This document shows positions 24,118 through 32,352 of a stretch of DNA of 64,000 nucleotides, piece by piece. The DNA lies in the NCBI RefSeq assembly GCF_003369835.1, contig NZ_QPMJ01000002.1, positions 62,001 to 126,000 of the forward strand, given 5' to 3'. The position numbers were made by a program, and so were the translations under genes. How positions within the stretch are numbered: the stretch's first letter is position 1; the number at the start of each line of letters is the position of its first letter. The notes below the pieces were generated by a model. That model ran no database searches. It had not been told where the DNA came from and saw only the letters and a list, made by a program, of their open reading frames with translations. The DNA comes from Halorussus rarus (GTDB taxonomy: Archaea; Halobacteriota; Halobacteria; Halobacteriales; Haladaptataceae).

Positions 24118-25566
24118 TTATGAGCCTCCCGTGATGCCTTCCGGCTTGACCAGCAGCACGACGAACAGGATGGCGAACGCGATGGGGATGCGGTAGGTCG
24201 ACCCGATGCCGGGGATGACGTGGATGCCGACGTCCATCGACAGCCCGACGATGTAGCTCCCGAGGATCGCGCCGTACACCGACTGGAGCCCGCCGAGGAT
24301 GACCCCGGCGAACATCGGGAGCAGCAGGAAGAAGCCCATGTTGACCGTGAGCTGGCTGAACAGCACGCCGAGCATCACGCCGCCGACCGCCGCGAACGCG
24401 CCCGCGATGATCCACGTCGCCATCATCACGCGGTCGGTGTTGATGCCGGTGATCTTCGCGAGGTCGATGTTGTCGCTGGACGCCCGCATCGCCTTGCCGA
24501 GCTTGGTCTCCTGGAGCAGGAAGTGCAGCAGCGCCATCATCCCGACCGCGATGAAGATGACCGACGCTCGCATCAGCGAGAGCCGGATGCGGGTCTGGAA
24601 CGACGGCGACTGGGGGACGGAGCCGCCGCCGGCCAGCGCGAATATCAGCGCGACGAACGTCACGATACCGGCGACGGCCGCGGCGAGCCGAGGACCGACC
24701 GTGTGGCTCGTGCCGTACCCCTCGTCTCCGCCGCTGCGCCAGCGGTAGGCGGCGTACGCGACGCCGACCGTGAGCGCGACCAGCGCGAGCGCGGCGAGCC
24801 ACGAGTAGGTCGCGGTGAACATCGCCACGTCGGGATTCGGTCCGGTGTCGATGACGTGGAGCGTGAACCCGCCGCCGCCGACGTAGAAGTCGAAGAACTT
24901 CGCGGCCGACAGCCCGACGTCGTAGCCGAACACGCTCCCGACCTGCGGGACGACGTAGGTCCGGACCTCGCCGCCGTAGAACGCCTGGGTGCCGAACCGG
25001 AGCACGAACGACAGCCCCAGCGTGACGATGAGCATCGTGGCCAGCGAGGCGTCCTTGGCCCGGAACTTCTGGAAGATGACCTTCTCGAGGAACGGAGCGA
25101 CCCACGCGAGAATCAGCGCCGACAGCAGCAGTCCGGCCCATATCGAGGGGAATCCGAGGCTCACGACCACGCCGAGGACCGCGGCCGCCGCGACGTGGAC
25201 GCCGAGCGCGAGCGCCGGGCTGGGGTCGCCCGGCCACCACGACCCGCGCAACGCCGACATCCCGCCGAGCAAGTACACCGCGGCCAGCGCCGACCCGGCC
25301 GCGAGCACGAACAGCACGCCGAACCCGATTCCGGTGAGCTCGCGAGCGGCGTCGACCTGCGTCAGCAGTTCGAAGACGGGGACGGTCGCCGGTTTGTTGA
25401 CGAACAGCGCCATGTACGCCCCGAGCATGAGCAGTTCGCCGTGCGCGAAGTTCGGCACCTCCGCGATGTTGTACACCAGCGCGAGTCCGATAGCCCCGAG
25501 CGCGACGATACTACCCGTGACCAGGCCGGTCACGATGGCGTTTGCCAACCCGGTGCTAGGTGCCAC
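24118..25566 (-). CDS. livH: ABC transporter permease LivH, enlarged
   Basis: Permease of about 482 residues; LivH is usually about 290-300. The conserved opening (LVYNIAEVPNFAHGELLMLGAY) and the ATPase-contact loop (LGKAMRASSDNIDLAKITGIN) are present, separated by extra hydrophobic segments. I start at the GTG at 25566, which has GAGGTG about 8 bases upstream. A GTG ten codons earlier is possible but has no such site. This is the first gene of the livHMGF operon. Confidence 0.9.
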   Translation of the reverse strand: MAPSTGLANAIVTGLVTGSIVALGAIGLALVYNIAEVPNFAHGELLMLGAYMALFVNKPATVPVFELLTQVDAARELTGIGFGVLFVLAAGSALAAVYLLGGMSALRGSWWPGDPSPALALGVHVAAAAVLGVVVSLGFPSIWAGLLLSALILAWVAPFLEKVIFQKFRAKDASLATMLIVTLGLSFVLRFGTQAFYGGEVRTYVVPQVGSVFGYDVGLSAAKFFDFYVGGGGFTLHVIDTGPNPDVAMFTATYSWLAALALVALTVGVAYAAYRWRSGGDEGYGTSHTVGPRLAAAVAGIVTFVALIFALAGGGSVPQSPSFQTRIRLSLMRASVIFIAVGMMALLHFLLQETKLGKAMRASSDNIDLAKITGINTDRVMMATWIIAGAFAAVGGVMLGVLFSQLTVNMGFFLLLPMFAGVILGGLQSVYGAILGSYIVGLSMDVGIHVIPGIGSTYRIPIAFAILFVVLLVKPEGITGGS

Positions 25567-25703
25567 GTGCGAACACCTCGTATACCCACTTGTCACAGCC
25601 TACCATATGACGTATCTCGCAAGCCCGACCTATTTGGGTCTTGCGCTTTTTCGCACCTTTCGTTCGCTGAAAATCGCCGAGAAACGAGGGGTGAGCCGAC
25701 GGT

Positions 25704-26318
25704 TCACACGTCCCGACAGTCTGCGCAGATGAGCTGGCCGTTGACGTTGGCGAGCTGCCTGCTCAGCGTGCCGCAGGTCTCGCAGATGCTGCGGTCGGAG
25801 TACTCGTGGCGGTCGGGCCCCTCGTCGGCCGCGACGTCGGCGTGGTTGTTGGCCATCGGGTCCGCCCCCATCCGGTCGGTCCCGACCGGTTCGCCGACCT
25901 CGCGGGCCGACTCCGCGCGGAGCGACTGGACGCCCGACAGCGACGCCGACGCCGAGATGACGTCCCGCTCCGAGAGGAGGCCGACGAGTTCGTCGCCGTT
26001 GGTGACGAGTAGCCGACGGATGTCCTCGCGGGACATCGTGGCCGCGGCGTCCGACAGCTCCCGGTCGGCGTCGATCGAGACGACCGGTTCGGACATCACC
26101 GCCGACACCTCGGTTTCGGCCGGGTCGCCCTCCTCGGCGACCAGCGCGATGACGTCGGTCTCGGTGACGATGCCGACGGGGTCGCTCCCCCGGAGGACGA
26201 CGACACACCCCACTTCCTCCTCGTGCATGAGCCCGACCGCTCCCAGCACCGTGTCGGATTCGCTGACGCCGACGTACTCCCGGGACATCACGTCCCGGAC
26301 GGTCACTTCGCCTTCCAT
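25704..26318 (-). CDS. Tandem CBS-domain protein with C-terminal zinc ribbon
   Basis: A 204-residue protein: two CBS motifs (about residues 5-65 and 72-125; VRDVMSREYVGVSESDTV and VSAVMSEPVVSIDADREL) forming one Bateman module that would bind an adenine nucleotide, a variable linker, and a C-terminal zinc ribbon with CETCG and CADC. Such proteins are abundant in haloarchaea and probably sense energy charge or act as regulators; no partner is evident. A TATA-like element (minus strand ACTTTTTAG, about 26341-26350) lies about 28 bases before the ATG, so the mRNA is probably leaderless. Confidence 0.87.
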   Translation of the reverse strand: MEGEVTVRDVMSREYVGVSESDTVLGAVGLMHEEEVGCVVVLRGSDPVGIVTETDVIALVAEEGDPAETEVSAVMSEPVVSIDADRELSDAAATMSREDIRRLLVTNGDELVGLLSERDVISASASLSGVQSLRAESAREVGEPVGTDRMGADPMANNHADVAADEGPDRHEYSDRSICETCGTLSRQLANVNGQLICADCRDV

Positions 26319-26488
26319 GTGTGAACGATTGGCACTGGTTCTCTAAAAAGTATCCCCGGCAGGCTTAAGCGGACGACGGCCGTATGCTAACAATTATCAG
26401 AATAAGTGAGAACGGTCGAAGGCCGTTCCACGACGCTCGAGTCGGTTTCCCTCGATTCTCGGGAGCGTCGGTCGACTTCCCGCGACCG

Positions 26489-27247
26489 TCAGTCGACGAC
26501 GACGCGGTGGCCGTCGTCGCGACACTCCTCGAGCGCGTGCTTGGCCGCCATCCCGGCCGACTGGGGTGTCGCGGCCTGCCCGACGCCGACCTTGAGTTCG
26601 ACCTCGACCGTCTCCTCGACGTGCCGGATGGTGTCCTCGTAGGCGGCGGCGTCGAGGTCTGGGCAAACTGCGATGACGTTGTCGCCGCCGACGAAGAAGG
26701 AGAGCCCCTCGTGGGCCCGGCGGAAGTACCGCATCAGCTCGGCGTACCCCTGCTCGATGTGGATGAACGAGTCGAAGGCGTTCAGCTGGTCGGTGTACTT
26801 GCCCGTGGCGTCGTTGACGTCGAAGTGTGCGATCTGGACGTCGTCGTCGGTGCGCTCGTCGGGGTCGAGGGTCGTCCCGCGGAGGATCTCGGTCCGGTCG
26901 GCCTCCTGGGCGCTGCCGGCGTCCTGGATGTGCTCGGTCGCCGACGAGAGCGCCTCGACGGGGCTCGGGTCGGCGCCGACGCCGAAGCTGACGGTCACCG
27001 GGTAGCGGTTGGCGACCGACTCCTGTATCATGGCGTGGTCGGCCTCGTCCATCCCGTTCGTGACCGCGATCATGTTGTCGAACCGCGTGAAGAAGGCGTA
27101 CCCCTCGCGGTTGCCGATCAGCTGGGAGAGGTCGGCGTACAGCCGCGACTGCAGGGTCTGGAGGTCGACCTCCCGGCGGGGCTCTGGCGTCACGGTCCAC
27201 GGTCCGTAGTTGTCGATCTGGATCAGGGTGACCTGCGCGTTCGTCAC
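26489..27247 (-). CDS. gch3: GTP cyclohydrolase III
   Basis: A 252-residue archaeal enzyme converting GTP to 2-amino-5-formylamino-6-ribosylaminopyrimidinone phosphate, the first step of archaeal riboflavin/F420 biosynthesis. The opening LIQIDNYGPWTVTPEPRREVDLQ and FFTRFDNMIAVTNG are hallmarks of the family. A second half-repeat has SFFVGGDNVIAVCPD, which resembles a GGDEF fold because the families are related. The GTG start has a TATA (TTAATAA, 27274-27280) about 30 bases upstream, as for a leaderless transcript. Confidence 0.93.
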   Translation of the reverse strand: MTNAQVTLIQIDNYGPWTVTPEPRREVDLQTLQSRLYADLSQLIGNREGYAFFTRFDNMIAVTNGMDEADHAMIQESVANRYPVTVSFGVGADPSPVEALSSATEHIQDAGSAQEADRTEILRGTTLDPDERTDDDVQIAHFDVNDATGKYTDQLNAFDSFIHIEQGYAELMRYFRRAHEGLSFFVGGDNVIAVCPDLDAAAYEDTIRHVEETVEVELKVGVGQAATPQSAGMAAKHALEECRDDGHRVVVD

Positions 27248-27350
27248 AGTTGGCCGGGGTTTCGGTTCGATGGTTAATAAGTCGTCCTAATCTCGATAGG
27301 TATTCCATATTTGGGGAAGGATGGGGAGCGGCGGGTTCGTGCCGGGAATT

Positions 27351-27400
27351 GCCGATTCCGATGGAATCGGCCCCGGAATCCCAGAATAGCGCGGGATTTT
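27351..27400 (+). ncRNA. Candidate hairpin plus T-run upstream of the cold-shock gene
   Basis: A perfect 9-bp stem GCCGATTCC (27351-27359) / GGAATCGGC (27363-27371) with a 3-base loop is followed 25 bases later by a TTTTT run (27396-27400). The arrangement resembles the end of a small transcript or a leader structure between two divergent genes. No coding frame is credible here. Expression is unknown. Confidence 0.3.
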
Positions 27401-27511
27401 TGGCAGAGTCGACCGGTTAGCCATCTCTGTCTATCGAGTCCCGAAATCCGGAAAAATTCGTCCAAATATTCCACCGGTTTAGAAACGAATTGCAGAAGAC
27501 TTATCCCGCTA

Positions 27512-27523
27512 ACGAACGTTCGT
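27512..27523. promoter_or_regulatory. Perfect 12-bp palindrome in the cold-shock gene leader
   Basis: ACGAACGTTCGT lies 9 bases before the ATG of the cold-shock protein. It could be an operator overlapping the transcription start or a stem in the 5' leader. A TATA-like GGTTTAGAAA lies at about 27477-27486. Confidence 0.35.
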
Positions 27524-27532
27524 CTACTCGCA

Positions 27533-27727
27533 ATGGCAGAAGGAAACGTTGACTTCTTCAACGACACTGGCGGCTACGGTTTCATCGAGACTGACGACGC
27601 GGACGAGGACGTCTTCTTCCACATGGAAGACATCGGCGGCCCGGATCTCGAAGAGGGAACTGAGGTAGAGTTCAGCATCGAACAGGCGGACAAGGGTCCG
27701 CGCGCGACGAACCTGACGCGCCTTTAA
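27533..27727 (+). CDS. cspA: Cold-shock domain protein
   Basis: A 64-residue OB-fold nucleic-acid-binding protein. RNP1-like GYGFIET and RNP2-like DVFFHMED are both present, and the protein ends PRATNLTRL like other haloarchaeal CspA proteins. It would act as an RNA chaperone or translation modulator. The frame extends upstream without a credible start; the ATG before AEGNVDFF is the standard start of this family. It is followed by a hairpin and T-run terminator. Confidence 0.95.
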   Translation: MAEGNVDFFNDTGGYGFIETDDADEDVFFHMEDIGGPDLEEGTEVEFSIEQADKGPRATNLTRL

Positions 27728-27740
27728 ATACGCATTCGGG

Positions 27741-27769
27741 CCGCCGAGAGGCGGGCGAACGCGCTTTTT
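27741..27769 (+). terminator. Hairpin and oligo-T terminator of cspA
   Basis: A stem CCGCC/GGCGG with a GAGA tetraloop (27741-27754) is followed by five T residues at 27765-27769, starting 14 bases after the cspA stop codon. Confidence 0.5.
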
Positions 27770-27928
27770 CCGGACCATCACTTTGGACGAGCGACTGCTG
27801 TTCCGGCCCCCGGCCGGTCGGCGTCGCCGCGACGGAGTCACCACTCCCAAGGACGAAACAGTTCTAGCGATTGGCGGAGAAATCCGATTCCGGGGGATTC
27901 AAACCCCCTTCTACCCTGAAACCCACCA

Positions 27929-28726
27929 ATGACAATCCCCTCCTTCGTCATCGGAATCGCGGGCGGGACCGGGGCCGGGAAGACGACGGTCGCCCGCGAG
28001 ATCACCGAGGAGGTCGAGGACGACGTCACGCGGATCCCGATGGACAACTACTACAAGGACCTGAGCCACCTCGACTTCGAGGAGCGCGAGGAGGTCAACT
28101 ACGACCACCCCTCGGCGTTCGAGTGGGACCTCCTGCGCGAGCACATGGACGCGCTGCTGTCGGGCCAGGCCATCGAGATGCCCCAGTACGACTTCTCGAT
28201 TCACAACCGGAAGGACGAGACCGTGGCGGTCGACCCGACCGACGTCATCGTGCTGGAGGGCATCTTCGCGCTGTACGACGAGGACGTCAACGAGATGCTC
28301 GACATCCGGGTCTACGTCGAGACCGACGCCGACGTGCGCATCCTCCGGCGCATCGAGCGCGACGTGGTCGACCGGGGGCGCGACCTGGAGGGGGTCATCG
28401 ACCAGTACCTCTCGACGGTCAAGCCGATGCACGAGCAGTTCGTCGCGCCCACAAAGAAGCGCGCCGACCTCATCATCCCGGAGGGCGCCAACGCGGTCGC
28501 GGTCAACCTCCTGGAGGAGAAGGTCCGGGCCGAGACGCTCACCGACTCCGGGTCGGGGTGGACGCTCGGTGAGGAGGGCGTCGAGCGCGAGGACGCCGAC
28601 CGGCTCGCCGTTACGGGTCCGAGCGCCGCCGACGGGGGGCGGAACGACCCGGCGTTCGGCGACGCCGAACGGGACGACGCGAGGGGAGCAGACGCTGACG
28701 ACCGGTGGCGAGACGACGCAGAATAG
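27929..28726 (+). CDS. udk: Uridine kinase
   Basis: A 265-residue P-loop kinase phosphorylating uridine/cytidine to UMP/CMP for pyrimidine salvage. Walker A is GGTGAGKTT at the N-terminus; the family motifs MDNYYKDL, YDHPSAFEWDLL and VIVLEGIFALYDE follow, then the lid region RRIERDVVDRGRD. The last roughly 60 residues are an acidic, disordered extension beyond the usual 200-residue enzyme, as is common for haloarchaeal proteins. It is a single gene, convergent with the next one. Confidence 0.93.
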   Translation: MTIPSFVIGIAGGTGAGKTTVAREITEEVEDDVTRIPMDNYYKDLSHLDFEEREEVNYDHPSAFEWDLLREHMDALLSGQAIEMPQYDFSIHNRKDETVAVDPTDVIVLEGIFALYDEDVNEMLDIRVYVETDADVRILRRIERDVVDRGRDLEGVIDQYLSTVKPMHEQFVAPTKKRADLIIPEGANAVAVNLLEEKVRAETLTDSGSGWTLGEEGVEREDADRLAVTGPSAADGGRNDPAFGDAERDDARGADADDRWRDDAE

Positions 28727-28753
28727 CCGGGCGACCGGACGGTCGGTCCGCGC

Positions 28754-29074
28754 TCAGGCGCTCTTCTTCTCGGGGTTCTCGCCCTGCGGGTGGTAGTCCC
28801 AGAAGCCGCCGCGGCGCATCCCCGCGCCGACCGCCTTGTGGAAGTCCACGATGGTCTCGAACTCCTCGCCCTCGACGTGCTCGAAGATGTCGCCGACGCT
28901 GACGACCCGCTGGTAGTTGATGCGGATCGGCTCGTCGGCGTGCTCCTCGACGAACTCCGCCTTCGAGAGCGGGAAGTCCTCGTCGTCGTCGAGCTTCTTG
29001 GCGAGAATCGCCATGCCGTACTTGCGTCCGCCCTCGCTGCCCTCCTCGCCGTCGGGGTCGTGCGGCCAGTCCAT
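28754..29074 (-). CDS. Conserved haloarchaeal protein (DUF5785-type)
   Basis: A 106-residue acidic protein beginning MDWPHDPDGEEGSEG and containing KYGMAILAKKLDDDEDFPL and GGFWDYHPQGENPEKK. I recall this as a haloarchaea-restricted family (DUF5785) of unknown function. It is soluble, without obvious metal ligands or membrane segments. It stands alone between udk and the HemAT gene. Confidence 0.8.
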   Translation of the reverse strand: MDWPHDPDGEEGSEGGRKYGMAILAKKLDDDEDFPLSKAEFVEEHADEPIRINYQRVVSVGDIFEHVEGEEFETIVDFHKAVGAGMRRGGFWDYHPQGENPEKKSA

Positions 29075-29180
29075 ACCCGAAACGTGGGACGGGGTGCAAA
29101 AAGAGTTTACCGTTCGGCCATCCGAGACGAGTCGAGCGGACCCGGCCGCGTACGGACGGACCCCATCTGGTCCGGACCCG

Positions 29181-30818
29181 TCACCGGGCCGATCGGTCGC
29201 CGCCGTCCTCCAGTCGCTCGACCGTCTGGTTTATCTCCCGGACCGTCGCGGCCTGCTCCTCGTTGGCCGCCGCGACGTCCTCGATCTCGTTGGAGATGCG
29301 CGAGGCCTGGTCGACGAGTTCGTCGACCAGCGCGGCGACCTCCTCGGTGGACGCCGCCTGGTCGTCCGTGGCGTTCGACACCTCGCGTATCCCCTGCGAG
29401 GCCGTCTCGACCGCGTCGGCGATCTCCTGGAGCTTCTCGACCGTGGCCTCGACCTCGTCGACGCCGCGGTCGATCTCCTCGGTGGTCGCTTCGAGGCTCT
29501 CGGCGGTCTCGGCGGTGTCCTCCTTGATGTCGTCGACCATCGACTCGATCTCCCCGACGTGCTCCTGGGACTCGTTCGCGAGGCTCTTGACCTCGTCGGC
29601 GACCACCGCGAAGCCGTCGCCGGCTTCGCCGGCTCGCGCCGCCTCGATGGAGGCGTTCAAGGCGAGGATGTTGGTCTGTTCGGCGATGTCGTCGATGACC
29701 TCGACCACGCCGTCGATCTCGTCGATGCGGTCCGCCAGCCGGTGGACGTCGGCGGCCGCCTCGCCGGAGGAGTCGTCGACCCGCTTCATCGCGTCGATAG
29801 CGGCGTCGGCGGCCTCGCGGCCCTCGTCGGCGAGCTGCTCGGTCTGCTCGCTGGTCGCGGCCACCTCGTCGGCCGACGCCGCGATCTCCTCGACCGTCGC
29901 CGACATGTCCGACACCTCGGTCGAGACCTGCTCCATCGACTCGGCCTGCGACGCCGCGAGGTCGCTGATGGCCTCCGTGCTCTCGGCGACGTCGCTGGCG
30001 GTCCGCTCGGCCTCGTCGACCGCGGTCCGGACCTCGCTAGCCACCTCGCGCTGGCGGTCGAGCTCGTCCTCGACGTCGCTGTAGGAGTGGATGTAGGTGT
30101 CGGTCACGACCTGCATGTCGAGGTTGACGACGCGGAGGATCGAGAGGATGTCCTGGATGGCGTCGTCGACCTCCTCGCGGACGACCGCCGCGACCGACTC
30201 GTCGCCTGCGCCGCCGGGCGCGCCCGGCCGCTCGTCGGCGCCGCCGGACCCCGTCGACGCCTCGTCGCCGGCGTCGGACCCGCGGGGCGCGTCCTCCTGG
30301 GCGACCGCGGTTCCGCCGTCCGCGACGGCGTCGGTGAGACGCGCAGTCAGCGACTCGGTGAGTCGGTCGCCCACCAGCGGGAGGATGAGGTCGTAGTAGA
30401 CGCCGTACTGGCCGAGGTAGTGCTTCATCGGCATGTCGAGCATGTCGTGGAGCTTGCCGATGCGGGCCCGCTGTCGGAAGTACTCCTCGCCGTAGTCTCC
30501 CCCGGCGAGGGTCACCAGGTACGCCGCCTGGGTGCGCTTGAGCTGTTCGACGCCCTTGGGCGACCGCCCGATGACGTCGACCGTCTGGTCGCGACCGACC
30601 AGATTGTCGTAGAAGTCCTCCGCCACCTGTTCGGCGTTGGCTTCGAACAGGTCCGCGTACGATTCGAGCCGCTCCGCGTCTTCGCGGTCGAAGTCGACGA
30701 AGTCCTTGCGCCACTCGATCTCCGCCGCGTCGAGCCCGATGCCGTCGACGAGGTCGTCGACGTCGAGTCGGTCGTTCATTTCGCCGTGTCCGAAGTCCGC
30801 GCTGCTGTAATCGCTCAC
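29181..30818 (-). CDS. hemAT: HemAT-type globin-coupled aerotaxis transducer
   Basis: A 545-residue soluble chemoreceptor. Residues about 25-180 form a protoglobin domain with the proximal haem ligand His124 ([13 protein letters not shown]). A long acidic linker follows, then a methyl-accepting coiled-coil domain whose conserved tip contains [21 protein letters not shown]. No membrane helix is present, as in known HemAT proteins, which sense oxygen through haem and signal to CheA/CheW. The GTG start fits a leaderless mRNA from the TATA-like CTTAGG at 30843-30848; an ATG follows 13 codons later. Its promoter carries the same dyad as the distant che and arl genes. Confidence 0.93.
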   Translation of the reverse strand: MSDYSSADFGHGEMNDRLDVDDLVDGIGLDAAEIEWRKDFVDFDREDAERLESYADLFEANAEQVAEDFYDNLVGRDQTVDVIGRSPKGVEQLKRTQAAYLVTLAGGDYGEEYFRQRARIGKLHDMLDMPMKHYLGQYGVYYDLILPLVGDRLTESLTARLTDAVADGGTAVAQEDAPRGSDAGDEASTGSGGADERPGAPGGAGDESVAAVVREEVDDAIQDILSILRVVNLDMQVVTDTYIHSYSDVEDELDRQREVASEVRTAVDEAERTASDVAESTEAISDLAASQAESMEQVSTEVSDMSATVEEIAASADEVAATSEQTEQLADEGREAADAAIDAMKRVDDSSGEAAADVHRLADRIDEIDGVVEVIDDIAEQTNILALNASIEAARAGEAGDGFAVVADEVKSLANESQEHVGEIESMVDDIKEDTAETAESLEATTEEIDRGVDEVEATVEKLQEIADAVETASQGIREVSNATDDQAASTEEVAALVDELVDQASRISNEIEDVAAANEEQAATVREINQTVERLEDGGDRSAR

Positions 30819-30840
30819 GTCGCAACTTTCCGAAGGCCCG

Positions 30841-30876
30841 GTCTTAGGTCCTTCTCCCAGTTATCACAGCGGATAA
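30841..30876 (-). promoter_or_regulatory. hemAT promoter with dyad motif (motility box)
   Basis: TTATCA-CAGC-GGATAA (30861-30876) matches eleven of twelve arm positions of the dyad before arlCE; with its flanks it forms the inverted repeat GTTATC/GATAAC. It sits about 15 bases upstream of the TATA-like CTTAGG (30843-30848), which in turn is about 27 bases from the GTG start. Confidence 0.6.
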
Positions 30877-31032
30877 CGAGAAACCCTCGACCGGTTCCAT
30901 TCCGTTGAAACGTTTCGCGCCTGCGCTACCGGTGTCGGAGATGGAGGACAGCCACCACTCAGCCGGCGAGGAGCGACTTCGAGAGGCCCGACGGGACCGA
31001 CGGCTCGGGACGGCTCCGGTCCGGCAGCCGCG

Positions 31033-32202
31033 TCAGTCGTCGGCGTCCACCGTTTCCCGCTCGTCGCCGAGCAGTTCCTCGCGGTGCTCGTCGAGCAGCG
31101 GCGCGCGCTCGCCCGGTTCGGGCGGCGTCTCGCTCAGTTTGATGGGCGACCCCGCGATGGTGACCCGCTCGTCGGCGCCCGGCTGGTCGGCCTCGACGAG
31201 CATGTCGCGTGCGCGGACGTGGGGGTCCGCGAAGACGTCGCTCACGTCCTGGACGGGCGCGCACGGCACCGAGCCTTCGAGGGCGTCGCAGACCTGCTCG
31301 GCGGGAAGCGTCGCGGTCCACTCGGCGATCTCCTCGCGGAGCGACTCCCGGTGCTCCAGGCGGTCGGCCGTCGTCGGGTACTCGGCCGCGAGGTCCGGTC
31401 GGTCCATCGCCTCGCAGAGCGCCCGCCAGTGGTTGTCGCCGAACGCCGCGATGACGACGTGGCCGTCGGCCGCCTCGAAGGCGTTGTACGGGAACAGCGT
31501 CGGGTGGGCGTTCCCCCGGCGGGTCGGCACCTCGCCCGTATAGGAGTACTGGTAGACCGCCCGCTCGCACATCGAGATCATGGCGTCGTACATCGCGGTG
31601 TCGACGTACTGGCCCTCCCCGGTCCGGTCCCGGTGGTGGAGCGCCGCCAGAATGCCCACCGCGTTCAGCGTCGCGGTGAACAGGTCGCCGATGCCCGGTC
31701 CGACCTTGGTCGGCGGCCCGTCGGGCTGGCCGGTGATCTCCATCACGCCGCCGAGCGCCTGGGCGATGAGGTCGAACGAAGGCTGGCCCTGGCGGTCGGT
31801 CTCGCCCGTGCGCGGGTCGCCGAACCCCCGGATGGAGGCGTAGACCAGTTCGGGGTTGCGCTCGCACAGGGTCTCGTACTCCAGATCGAACCGCTCCATC
31901 GTTCCCGCCCGGAAGTTCTCGACCACGACGTCGGCGTCCTCGACCAGCTCGAGGAAGTCCGCCCGGTCGCCCTCGTCGGTCAGGTCGAGTTCGAGGCTGC
32001 GCTTGCCCCGGTTGACGCTCTGGAAGTAGCCGCCGTAGGCGTCGTCCTCGCTCGCGAACGGCGGGTTGGGCCGGATGAGGTCGCCGCCGGGGCGTTCGAT
32101 CTTCACCACGTCGGCCCCCAGATCCGCGAGCAGCATCGTGCAGTACGGACCGGCCAGCACCTGCGTCAGGTCGAGAACGCGCACGTCGTCGAGCGCTTGC
32201 AT
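31033..32202 (-). CDS. mct: Family III CoA-transferase, probable succinyl-CoA:mesaconate CoA-transferase
   Basis: CaiB/BaiF-type (class III) CoA-transferase of 389 residues. It has the opening VRVLDLTQVLAGPYCTMLLADLGADV, the catalytic-Asp region TAMYDAMISM and the C-terminal GSPIKLSETPP. In the methylaspartate cycle this enzyme moves CoA from succinyl-CoA to mesaconate. The assignment rests on divergent adjacency to glutamate mutase; family III members have many substrates. I start at the ATG before QALDDVRVL. A TATA-like AATAAATAA (about 32241-32249, minus strand) lies about 43 bases upstream, and a second candidate (32290-32296) is shared with the mutase control region. Confidence 0.85.
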   Translation of the reverse strand: MQALDDVRVLDLTQVLAGPYCTMLLADLGADVVKIERPGGDLIRPNPPFASEDDAYGGYFQSVNRGKRSLELDLTDEGDRADFLELVEDADVVVENFRAGTMERFDLEYETLCERNPELVYASIRGFGDPRTGETDRQGQPSFDLIAQALGGVMEITGQPDGPPTKVGPGIGDLFTATLNAVGILAALHHRDRTGEGQYVDTAMYDAMISMCERAVYQYSYTGEVPTRRGNAHPTLFPYNAFEAADGHVVIAAFGDNHWRALCEAMDRPDLAAEYPTTADRLEHRESLREEIAEWTATLPAEQVCDALEGSVPCAPVQDVSDVFADPHVRARDMLVEADQPGADERVTIAGSPIKLSETPPEPGERAPLLDEHREELLGDERETVDADD

Positions 32203-32301
32203 CGTTTCGCCGGTCGGCGACCCGGGACAAAAACCTTCCCAATAAATAATGCGGTTTGTCTGGAAGGGACACATACACCCTCAAATGACCTTAAAGGGAT
32301 T

Positions 32302-32339
32302 TAATCATGAACAATGATTATCTTTAAGTATTGTTCATG
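32302..32339 (+). promoter_or_regulatory. Operator and promoter of the methylaspartate-cycle operon
   Basis: A perfect 10-bp inverted repeat, CATGAACAAT (32306-32315) and ATTGTTCATG (32330-32339), encloses the TATA box CTTTAAG (32322-32328) in its 14-base spacer. A second dyad, TAATCAT-N5-ATGATTA (32302-32320), overlaps the left arm. The TATA box is about 28 bases from the ATG at 32353, so the mRNA should be leaderless. A protein bound to both arms would block TBP/TFB access. Confidence 0.65.
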
Positions 32340-32352
32340 GAAGTTGTAGATG

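Noticed and set aside
26394-26399. TTATCA half-site upstream of the CBS-domain gene
   Set aside because: It lies about 48 bases from the TATA-like box rather than about 15 and has no second arm, so it does not fit the motility dyad.
26489-27247. Possible diguanylate cyclase because of a GGDN motif
   Set aside because: The full pattern, including LIQIDNYGPWTVTP, matches archaeal GTP cyclohydrolase III, which shares the fold; cyclic-di-GMP signalling is not supported here.
28917-30908. A 663-codon open frame opposite the HemAT gene
   Set aside because: Antisense shadow of a helical acidic protein; the sense frame has clear globin and transducer domains.
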